A stretch of 7,175 nt of DNA from Bacteroidales bacterium. GTDB lineage: Bacteria > Bacteroidota > Bacteroidia > Bacteroidales > GCA-2711565. The DNA is taken from NCBI GenBank assembly GCA_029938505.1, contig JAOZUV010000100.1, positions 1 through 7,175 on the forward strand, written 5' to 3'. The position numbers were made by a program, and so were the translations under genes. The notes under the pieces were generated by a model. That model made no database searches and was not told the DNA's origin. It was given only the letters and a program-made list of their open reading frames with translations. Shown one piece after another: positions 1-5,174 of the stretch. Position 1 is the stretch's first letter. Every line of letters begins with the position of its first letter.

Positions 1-1061
1 ACGATGGGGTTTCCATGAGACCAAAAGTGGGGAAGTAATGCGTTTAATTTCTGGATTGTTTCTTTATCCAATTTTGCAAGCTTTCCTCTTTTCGAAATTA
101 ATGTATCGGTTGCCATAACGCCTGGTCCACCAGCATTGGTAACAATGGCTAAATTCGGTCCTTTTGGAATACGTCTTCTACCTGCTAAATCAGTAAAATT
201 GAAAATGTTTGCTATATCATATACTCGGGCCATTCCGGCACGACGGAAAACAGCATCATAAACGGCATCTTCCGAAGCAATGGCCCCCGTATGAGAAAAA
301 GCTGCTCTTGCAGATTCAGCAAATCTTCCAGCTTTATAAACAATAATTGGCTTTTTGCGAGCAAAGGCACGAGCGGCTGTCATAAATTTTCGAACATCTT
401 TAATAGATTCTACATAAAGTACAATTGTTTTGGTGTTTGAATCTTGTCCAAAATAATCGATCAATTCGCCAAAACTTAAATCCATTGCATTTCCAATTGA
501 AACAAAGTAGGAGAAACCAATATTTTCTTCTTCAGCCCAGTCTAGTAAAGCACTTCCTAGTGCCCCCGATTGTGAAATAAAAGCAACATGTCCTTTTTGG
601 GGCATATTTCGGGCAAAACTGGCATTCATATTTATGCCTGGATTAATGATTCCCATACAATTTGGACCTATTACTCTCATGTCTGGGTATTTGTCAACGA
701 TAGCTTTTACTTGATCTTGTAATTTTTTGCCTTCTTCTCCAATTTCTTGAAATCCAGCCGTCATAATTATGATACCATTAATCCCTGCTTCACCACATTC
801 TTCGACTAGTTGAGGCACTAATTTTGAACCCGTAGTTATAATAGCTAAGTCAGGTGTTTTTGGTAAACTTTTTACATTGGGATAACAAGGGATTCCCATT
901 ACTGCTTCATATTTAGGATTAACTGGATAAACCACGCCTCGGAAACCGCCACCTACTAAATTACTCAACGTAATACCACCCACACTTTTTGGATTTGTTG
1001 GAACTCCAATTAAAGCAATACGTTGTGGTCTGAAAATACTATTTAGTTTACGAATAGCCAT
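1..1061 (-). CDS. NDP-forming acyl-CoA (acetyl-CoA) synthetase, N-terminal part, truncated by window edge
   Basis: The frame is open for 353 codons from an ATG at 1061 to the window edge, so only the N-terminal part is seen. The family interconverts acyl-CoA + ADP + Pi and acid + CoA + ATP in the cytoplasm, through acyl-phosphate and phosphohistidine intermediates. Visible domains are a CoA-binding Rossmann domain (about 1-130, with the nucleotide loop around residues 19-34 and GPNCMG at 132-137), a first ligase-CoA domain (SQSGALG at 163-169, SIGN at 188-191) and the start of the next domain (TNAGGPG at 308-314). SHTGA at 256-260 supplies the predicted phosphohistidine H257. The family occurs as separate alpha/beta subunits (alpha about 450 residues), as a fused protein of about 700, or fused to a GNAT acetyltransferase of about 900 (Pat-like); which applies here lies outside the window. 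The LP..WS.GNP stretch near residue 343-352 resembles fused forms, from memory. The start is supported by family-typical N-terminal length; there is no Shine-Dalgarno sequence, only an A-rich leader. Confidence 0.9.
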   Translation of the reverse strand, partial: MAIRKLNSIFRPQRIALIGVPTNPKSVGGITLSNLVGGGFRGVVYPVNPKYEAVMGIPCYPNVKSLPKTPDLAIITTGSKLVPQLVEECGEAGINGIIIMTAGFQEIGEEGKKLQDQVKAIVDKYPDMRVIGPNCMGIINPGINMNASFARNMPQKGHVAFISQSGALGSALLDWAEEENIGFSYFVSIGNAMDLSFGELIDYFGQDSNTKTIVLYVESIKDVRKFMTAARAFARKKPIIVYKAGRFAESARAAFSHTGAIASEDAVYDAVFRRAGMARVYDIANIFNFTDLAGRRRIPKGPNLAIVTNAGGPGVMATDTLISKRGKLAKLDKETIQKLNALLPHFWSHGNPI

Positions 1062-1078
1062 TTTTTCTTATTTTTTTA

Positions 1079-1103
1079 TCTATGATTTTTTATTGATCAT
1101 AGA
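1079..1103 (-). repeat. 8-bp inverted repeat in the leader of the acyl-CoA synthetase gene
   Basis: TCTATGAT (1079-1086) and ATCATAGA (1096-1103) are perfect inverted repeats around a 9-nt AT loop. The element ends 17 nt upstream of the synthetase ATG and downstream of the candidate -7 box, so it would form a small hairpin in the mRNA leader, or could be a protein-binding site. It is AT-rich and weak; function unknown. Confidence 0.4.
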
Positions 1104-1124
1104 AGCTTATTGTGAATACTTTCA

Positions 1125-1132
1125 CAAAGTTA
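1125..1132 (-). promoter_or_regulatory. Candidate -7 promoter box of the acyl-CoA synthetase gene
   Basis: The minus strand reads TAACTTTG, a full match to the Bacteroidota -7 consensus TAnnTTTG, and predicts a leader of roughly 55-60 nt before the ATG at 1061. No clear -33 TTG is present at the usual distance. It lies after the terminator at 1189-1220, consistent with this gene having its own transcript. Confidence 0.55.
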
Positions 1133-1188
1133 GTAAACTTCTGTTTAAGTAAGGATTTGGAAGTAAAATTTTAGATATTTAGGGGAAT

Positions 1189-1220
1189 AAAAAAACCCGA
1201 TCTTTCGATCGGGTTTTTTT
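1189..1220 (-). terminator. Rho-independent terminator after the MFS transporter gene (symmetric)
   Basis: CCCGATC (1196-1202) pairs with GATCGGG (1207-1213) around a 4-nt loop. It is flanked by seven A (1189-1195) and seven T (1214-1220), so it gives a stem plus U-tract on either strand. On the minus strand it lies about 100 nt past the transporter stop codon and upstream of the synthetase promoter, separating those transcripts. It could also stop plus-strand transcription, but no plus-strand gene ends here. Confidence 0.88.
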
Positions 1221-1307
1221 ATTTGGTTAGTAAGAGATAAAAATTAGGTTTTCTGTGCTGGGTTTACCAAATTGATAAGAATCGTTCCGTAACACAGATA
1301 TATACCT

Positions 1308-1319
1308 ATTATCGTTTTA
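1308..1319. repeat. 12-bp direct repeat, copy at the MFS gene stop
   Basis: ATTATCGTTTTA occurs here and again at 2746-2757. In both places it spans the stop codon of a minus-strand gene (transporter here, acs there), though the stop lies at a different offset within the repeat. One 12-mer match in 7 kb of AT-rich DNA is expected by chance; the shared position is what makes it notable. Confidence 0.5.
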
Positions 1320-2651
1320 TGCCTTTTTTGGAGGCTTTGTAAGCAATATTAATGCTGCTCCGATTAAACAAGCTACACCAGCAATGATAAATGGAGTTAA
1401 CCAAGCTGACGGAGTGGTTGCACCACTAGCTGCATCTTTAAAGTATCCTGCTATTTGTGGTCCTGCAATACCTGCAATACCATAAGCAAAAAATACAAGG
1501 CCATAGTTTCTTCCTACTGTTTTATTACCAAAGAAATCAGCTGTAGCTGCTGGGAATAAAGCAAAGTTTCCACCAAAATTGAATCCAATTATTGCAGCAG
1601 CTGCAATAAATCCAATAACTGTTCCGCCTAGTTTGAATAAAAGAAGCATGATGATACCTTGAATTAAGCACATCAAGAATATTGAAAGTTTTCTTCCAAT
1701 TTTATCAGAAACAACGCCCCAAACAATACGACCTAATCCATTTAAAATAGCGTAAGTAGCCATAGCTGTTCCAGCAATAGCACTTGCCCATTCTTTGGTT
1801 GAAAGGAAATCAACATTTGTAGGATCTAAAGTTCCTAATTTTGAATATGTCAATGCATCAATACCAAATAATTTAATACAATAAATTACCATCAGTCCTG
1901 CTAAAGCAGAAAACACAAAAGTTGTAAATAAAATATAGTATTGAGGTGTTTTGATCATTTCACTTGAATCAAATTCAACTTGTCCAGCAGCAGGTGCGGC
2001 AGACGTTTTTTCTGGAGGTGTGTACCCTTCAGGTAACCATCCAGCAGGAGGGTCTTTCATGACTAAACTTCCCAAAACAACCATCGCAGCGAAAATAATT
2101 CCGTATAATAAAAAGACGCTTCTTACACCGTCTAATCCAGCTATTTCTAGATTATTGATCAGTCCGCCTCCCCAAGAGCCAGCCCATTTGACCCATATTG
2201 TTGCGCCAAATCCAAATCCAGCAACAGCTAAACCTGTAAGCATTCCTTTTTTATCTGGGAACCATTTTACCCCAACAGCAATAGGTACAACATAAGCCAA
2301 ACCTATACCTGAACCTCCAATAATTCCAATAAAAATTAATTGGGTAATAAATGAGTTTCCAAAAAATCCAGCCAATATGTAGCCAGTCCCTAAAACTAAG
2401 CCACCCATGATGGCTAGTTTTTGAGGTCCAATTGAATTTAATTTTCTTCCTGCCCAGATCATAACTAGTGCAAAAAAGAATAATCCTGCTGAAAAAATCC
2501 AGGCAGCTTGGCCAGCTGTGAATTGATAATCACCAGCAGCAGCGGTTAGTTGTGGAGTGAATACAGACCATGCATAGATTGCTCCTAATGCAAGTTGAAT
2601 TAAAATGGCTCCAACAACAACCAGCCATCGATTCATAACTTTCTTTTCCAT
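1317..2651 (-). CDS. OFA-family MFS transporter (probable monocarboxylate carrier)
   Basis: This 444-residue, 12-helix inner-membrane protein belongs to the oxalate/formate antiporter (OFA) family of the major facilitator superfamily. The N-terminal segment with GAIYAWSVF at 23-31 is family-typical. The MFS loop motif appears degenerate at about 67-71 and well preserved at 312-321 (GxxxDKxGRK). A hydrophilic central loop spans about 199-235. R308 in predicted helix 8 (NGLGR) matches the substrate-carboxylate arginine known in OxlT-type carriers (R272). By eye, the position of the OxlT helix-11 lysine (K355) is Y390, arguing against a dicarboxylate such as oxalate and for lactate, pyruvate, formate or acetate. 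This assignment is inference. It lies 95 bp downstream of acs on the same strand with a terminator between and no visible promoter, so read-through is likely. The ATG at 2651 was chosen over the internal ATG at 2636; both are possible. No Shine-Dalgarno sequence. Confidence 0.92.
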   Translation of the reverse strand: MEKKVMNRWLVVVGAILIQLALGAIYAWSVFTPQLTAAAGDYQFTAGQAAWIFSAGLFFFALVMIWAGRKLNSIGPQKLAIMGGLVLGTGYILAGFFGNSFITQLIFIGIIGGSGIGLAYVVPIAVGVKWFPDKKGMLTGLAVAGFGFGATIWVKWAGSWGGGLINNLEIAGLDGVRSVFLLYGIIFAAMVVLGSLVMKDPPAGWLPEGYTPPEKTSAAPAAGQVEFDSSEMIKTPQYYILFTTFVFSALAGLMVIYCIKLFGIDALTYSKLGTLDPTNVDFLSTKEWASAIAGTAMATYAILNGLGRIVWGVVSDKIGRKLSIFLMCLIQGIIMLLLFKLGGTVIGFIAAAAIIGFNFGGNFALFPAATADFFGNKTVGRNYGLVFFAYGIAGIAGPQIAGYFKDAASGATTPSAWLTPFIIAGVACLIGAALILLTKPPKKA

Positions 2652-2661
2652 AATATTTTAT

Positions 2662-2670
2662 AATTAGGTT
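2662..2670 (-). promoter_or_regulatory. Shared leader motif AACCTAATT upstream of the MFS gene
   Basis: AACCTAATT on the minus strand sits 10 nt before the transporter ATG. The same nonamer sits 11 nt before the acs ATG (4672-4680). A third copy at 1242-1250 follows the transporter stop and precedes no start codon. The motif is not complementary to the usual anti-Shine-Dalgarno sequence. A shared translational or regulatory element is possible, but chance is not excluded. Confidence 0.35.
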
Positions 2671-2690
2671 AATATATTTGGTGAAATAAA

Positions 2691-2726
2691 AAAAGCATTC
2701 CAGCGCTAACTGGCCGAAATGCTTTT
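2691..2726 (-). terminator. Rho-independent terminator of acs
   Basis: On the minus strand AAAAGCATT (2726-2718) pairs with AATGCTTTT (2699-2691). An inner CCAG/CTGG stem (2713-2710 with 2703-2700) caps a 6-nt loop, with a 4-nt bulge (2714-2717) on one side. A run of seven U follows (2694-2688). It begins about 20 nt past the acs stop codon and ends before the transporter start, so it should reduce, and perhaps set, transporter expression. Confidence 0.85.
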
Positions 2727-2745
2727 ATATAGAGTTTAAGAATTC

Positions 2746-2757
2746 ATTATCGTTTTA
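2746..2757. repeat. 12-bp direct repeat, copy at the acs stop
   Basis: This is the second copy of ATTATCGTTTTA (see 1308-1319). Here its complement encodes the last residues K-R and the TAA of acs, while in the transporter copy the TAA is the first codon of the complement and the rest is untranslated. Confidence 0.5.
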
Positions 2758-4660
2758 CGTCAACTTTAGCACCATCAATAATATCTTCAACAACACCCGG
2801 ATCGAGTAATGTAGATGTATCACCAAGGTTAGAAGCATCACCTTCTCCAATTTTACGAAGGATACGACGCATGATTTTACCAGAACGAGTTTTTGGTAAA
2901 CCATTAACTAATTGAATCATATCAGGTTTAGCAATAGGTCCAATTTGTTTGGTTACTGTAGCTCTGATTTCTTTTTCAATTGTTTGCAATTCAGCATCTG
3001 ATAAATTATCACAAGTTACATAAGCATAAATACCAGAACCTTTGATAGCGTGTGGATATCCAACAACAGCTGATTCATTTACTTTTGGATGTTGGTTGAT
3101 TGCATCCTCAACTTCGGCAGTACCAATACGGTGACCCGAAACATTGATTACATCATCAACACGACCCATGATACGATAATATCCTTCTTCATCGCGTTTA
3201 GCACCATCACCTGTGAAGTATAAACCAGGATAAGTTGAGAAATAAACTTCTTTACATCTTTTATGATCGCCATAAGTAGAACGAAGCATACCTGGCCATG
3301 GGAATTTAATACATAAGTTACCTTCTACACTATTACCATGAATTTCTTTGCCTTCGTTGTCAACTAAACAAGGCTGAACACCTGGTAATGGTAAAGTAGC
3401 GAAACTAGGTTTGGTAGGAGTGATTCCTGAAAGTGGAGTAATCATAATTCCACCGGTTTCGGTTTGCCACCAAGTATCAACAATTGGGCATTTGCCACCA
3501 CCAACAACATCGTGATACCAGCGCCATGCTTCTTCATTGATAGGTTCTCCAACAGTACCTAAAGTTTTCAATGAACTTAAATCATATTTAGTAACAAAAT
3601 CATCACCTTGAGCAACCAATGCGCGGATGGCAGTTGGTGCGGTATAGAATTGATTTACTTTATATTTTTCAACTACTTCCCAGAAACGTCCTGCATCTGG
3701 CCATGTTGGAACACCTTCGAACATAATGGTAGTTGCACCTGTTAATAATGGACCGTAAACGATATATGAGTGACCAGTTACCCAGCCAATATCGGCAGTA
3801 CACCACCACATATCACCATCACTATATTGGAATACATTTTTAAACGTATACTCAGCCCATGCCATATAACCAGCAGTGGTATGAAGAACACCTTTTGGTT
3901 TTCCGGTTGAACCAGAAGTATAAAGAATGAAGAGCGTATCTTCAGAATCCATTACTTCAGCTTTGTTTTCAACTCCAACGCCTGCAATTGCATCGTCCCA
4001 CCAAATGTCACGGCCTTCTTTCATAGTGATTTCTTCGCCGGTACGTTTGTATACGATACATGTATCTACAGTTGGACAGGTTTCCAATGCTTCGTCAACG
4101 ATTGCTTTTAGAGGAATGGTTTTAGTTCCTCTATAACCACCATCAGAAGTAATAACGATATTAGAAGTACCATCATTGATACGATCTTTTAAAGCATTTG
4201 CTGAGAATCCTGCAAATACAATAGAGTGAATAGCTCCGATACGAGCACAAGCAAGCATAGCGATAGCTAATTCAGGAATCATTGGTAAATAAAGGGTTAC
4301 ACGATCACCTTTTTTAATTCCTTGAGCTAATAATGCATTTGAAAATTCGCAAACTTTTTCGTAAAGTTCAAAATAGGTAAGAACCACATTATCGTCTTTA
4401 GGATCATTTGGCTCCCAAATAATAGCGGGTTGATCTTTTCTTAGGAAAAGATTTCTTTCAAAAATATTTTCAGTAATATTTAATTTACCTCCAAGAAACC
4501 ACTTTACGTCGGGTCCTGTAAAATCCCATTCAAGGACTTTATCCCATTTCTTGTGCCAATAATAGTCTTCTGCAATTTTACCCCAAAATGCTTCAGGATT
4601 TGCAACGCTTTCCTGATACTTCTCAAGATATTCACTCAGAGATGTAATTTTGTTTGTCAT
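2747..4660 (-). CDS. acs: Acetyl-CoA synthetase, AMP-forming (acetate--CoA ligase)
   Basis: Acs converts acetate + ATP + CoA to acetyl-CoA + AMP + PPi in the cytoplasm, the high-affinity route for acetate uptake. At 637 residues it is near the family's usual 640-660. Motifs in order are the ATP-binding loop YTSGSTGKPKG (247-257); WWQTETG (397-403), in which W398 matches the tryptophan that restricts the acyl pocket to acetate; YFTGDGAKRDE (481-491); GRVDDVINVSGHR (499-511), the hinge between the large and small domains; and PKTRSGKIMRRIL (589-601). K595 there corresponds to the adenylation lysine that Pat-type enzymes acetylate in Salmonella (K609). All catalytic residues appear intact. The ATG at 4660 gives the expected N-terminus; the leader lacks a Shine-Dalgarno sequence. 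It is divergent from ackA across a 514-bp spacer and is followed by its own terminator, then the OFA transporter. Confidence 0.98.
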   Translation of the reverse strand: MTNKITSLSEYLEKYQESVANPEAFWGKIAEDYYWHKKWDKVLEWDFTGPDVKWFLGGKLNITENIFERNLFLRKDQPAIIWEPNDPKDDNVVLTYFELYEKVCEFSNALLAQGIKKGDRVTLYLPMIPELAIAMLACARIGAIHSIVFAGFSANALKDRINDGTSNIVITSDGGYRGTKTIPLKAIVDEALETCPTVDTCIVYKRTGEEITMKEGRDIWWDDAIAGVGVENKAEVMDSEDTLFILYTSGSTGKPKGVLHTTAGYMAWAEYTFKNVFQYSDGDMWWCTADIGWVTGHSYIVYGPLLTGATTIMFEGVPTWPDAGRFWEVVEKYKVNQFYTAPTAIRALVAQGDDFVTKYDLSSLKTLGTVGEPINEEAWRWYHDVVGGGKCPIVDTWWQTETGGIMITPLSGITPTKPSFATLPLPGVQPCLVDNEGKEIHGNSVEGNLCIKFPWPGMLRSTYGDHKRCKEVYFSTYPGLYFTGDGAKRDEEGYYRIMGRVDDVINVSGHRIGTAEVEDAINQHPKVNESAVVGYPHAIKGSGIYAYVTCDNLSDAELQTIEKEIRATVTKQIGPIAKPDMIQLVNGLPKTRSGKIMRRILRKIGEGDASNLGDTSTLLDPGVVEDIIDGAKVDVKR

Positions 4661-4671
4661 AACGTATAAAA

Positions 4672-4680
4672 AATTAGGTT
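4672..4680 (-). promoter_or_regulatory. Shared leader motif AACCTAATT upstream of acs
   Basis: The nonamer lies 11 nt before the acs ATG, nearly the same spacing as the copy before the transporter ATG (2662-2670). The match with the third copy (1242-1250) extends to 12 bases through adjoining A residues. It may be a common translation-initiation or regulatory element; function not established. Confidence 0.35.
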
Positions 4681-4727
4681 GAATAATGTATTTATTTATT
4701 TATATTTTGATATTCAGTCTTTTACAA

Positions 4728-4745
4728 TTGTTAATTAGTTAACAA
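4728..4745. promoter_or_regulatory. 18-bp inverted repeat, candidate operator in the acs leader or promoter
   Basis: TTGTTAA and TTAACAA form perfect 7-bp arms around a 4-bp spacer, the size and symmetry of a site for a dimeric helix-turn-helix regulator. It lies about 68 bp upstream of the acs start and, if the -7 box at 4795-4802 is right, within the transcribed leader. The arms do not match the classic CRP (TGTGA-N6-TCACA) or FNR (TTGAT-N4-ATCAA) sites exactly, though the outer TTG/CAA is reminiscent. The regulator is unknown. Confidence 0.45.
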
Positions 4746-4794
4746 CTAGTTTAAAAAAAATTTTATCTAAGCCTTCAATTCCGGCACGAGAAGC

Positions 4795-4802
4795 CAAATA
4801 TA
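4795..4802 (-). promoter_or_regulatory. Candidate -7 promoter box of acs
   Basis: The minus strand reads TATATTTG, a full match to TAnnTTTG. It is the only such match I found between acs and the middle of the spacer. It predicts a leader of about 130 nt containing the 4728-4745 inverted repeat. No clear -33 TTG is visible upstream. Confidence 0.45.
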
Positions 4803-4829
4803 AAAAATATTATTTAGAAATTCAGCTAA

Positions 4830-4964
4830 AATGGCTCTAAATAACAGCTGCTTAGAGTATTACTATATATATTTGAATGTACGATGTATTTTTTCTTTAA
4901 TAATCTTTTAATTTTCAGTTATATGGAATTATTGACACATCCTACTAATTTATTTAGAGCTATT
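4830..4964. repeat. Long-spaced 15-bp inverted repeat in the acs-ackA spacer
   Basis: The arms 4830-4844 and 4950-4964 are inverted repeats matching at 14 of 15 positions, with a G.U-compatible mismatch at 4833/4961 and a 105-nt spacer. A core of 11 bp (GCTCTAAATAA) is perfect. The left arm can alternatively pair locally, CTCTAA (4835-4840) with TTAGAG (4852-4857). No target-site duplication is visible, so a miniature transposable element is not supported. Looping between regulator sites or RNA structure is possible. Confidence 0.45.
4868..4875 (+). promoter_or_regulatory. Candidate plus-strand -7 box inside the spacer
   Basis: TATATTTG matches TAnnTTTG fully and faces ackA, about 300 nt upstream of its start. 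It would give an alternative long ackA leader or an independent small RNA. It has no clear -33 element and lies in an AT repeat, so chance is a real possibility. Confidence 0.25.
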
Positions 4965-5028
4965 CTATTTTGAGAAAATGTATTAAAATTTGGATGAAAT
5001 AATATCCATTTTATGTATAAATTATAAT

Positions 5029-5036
5029 TAATTTTG
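5029..5036 (+). promoter_or_regulatory. Candidate -7 promoter box of ackA
   Basis: TAATTTTG matches TAnnTTTG fully, predicting a start site near 5042-5044 and a leader of about 130 nt. Its last bases overlap the palindrome at 5032-5047, so a protein bound there would block polymerase. No -33 TTG is seen at the usual spacing. Confidence 0.45.
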
Positions 5037-5047
5037 TGCTCACAAAA
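5032..5047. promoter_or_regulatory. 16-bp palindrome overlapping the ackA -7 box, candidate operator
   Basis: TTTTGTG (5032-5038) and CACAAAA (5041-5047) are perfect 7-bp arms around CT. The TTGTG/CACAA half-sites resemble those of redox or CRP-type regulators (Rex, CRP), but the 2-bp spacer is shorter than their known sites, so I do not assign a regulator. Its position over the -7 box and expected start site suggests repression. Confidence 0.45.
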
Positions 5048-5073
5048 AATGTAGACTTTATTGCATTTTTTGT
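5042..5073 (+). repeat. 10-bp hairpin at the 5' end of the predicted ackA leader
   Basis: ACAAAAAATG (5042-5051) and CATTTTTTGT (5064-5073) are perfect inverted repeats with a 12-nt loop. The element begins where the transcript from 5029-5036 should start, so it could be a 5' stabilising stem. The right arm ends in T-rich sequence, so a weak attenuator is also conceivable, but the stem has few GC pairs. Confidence 0.45.
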
Positions 5074-5174
5074 TTTAAAATAGCCTTATTTTGGGTTTAG
5101 TGTTAATAAATAAACAGTATTGAATTTTAAATCTGATTAACGGAAATACTTATCAGACATACAAAACAAAGCAA

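Larger units (their letters stand above)
4661..5174. other. Divergent acs-ackA regulatory spacer, no convincing gene
   Basis: These 514 bp are strongly AT-rich and contain no ORF that I can support. They hold candidate -7 boxes on both strands (4795-4802 minus, 4868-4875 plus, 5029-5036 plus) and several inverted repeats (4728-4745, 4830-4964, 5032-5047, 5042-5073). A short GC-richer patch lies at about 4771-4795. No pta gene is present, although pta often accompanies ackA in other bacteria. Confidence 0.8.

Noticed and set aside
1951..2295. Plus-strand open frame of 114 codons opposite the transporter gene
   Set aside because: It lies entirely antisense within a clear membrane-protein gene, has low-complexity composition and no recognisable motif; it is a shadow frame.
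3927..4136. Plus-strand open frame of 69 codons inside acs
   Set aside because: Antisense to conserved Acs coding sequence, with no promoter or family features.
4778..4790. AATTCCGGCACGAG-like string resembling the EcoRI adaptor of old cDNA libraries
   Set aside because: It carries an extra base relative to the adaptor, the flanks read as continuous genomic sequence, and no vector sequence is present. Treated as coincidence.
4771..4800. GGCAC pattern suggesting a sigma-54 promoter
   Set aside because: GGCAC is present but the required TTGC-type element at the correct spacing is missing.
4830..4964. Miniature transposable element bounded by the 15-bp inverted repeat
   Set aside because: No flanking target-site duplication is visible and no second copy exists in the window; kept only as an inverted repeat.
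5032..5047. Assignment of the palindrome as a Rex or CRP site
   Set aside because: The half-sites look similar, but the 2-bp spacer does not match the spacing of known Rex (TTGTGAA-N4-TTCACAA) or CRP sites.
4661..5174. Riboswitch in the acs or ackA leader
   Set aside because: The leaders are AT-rich with short simple hairpins; I see no conserved aptamer core.
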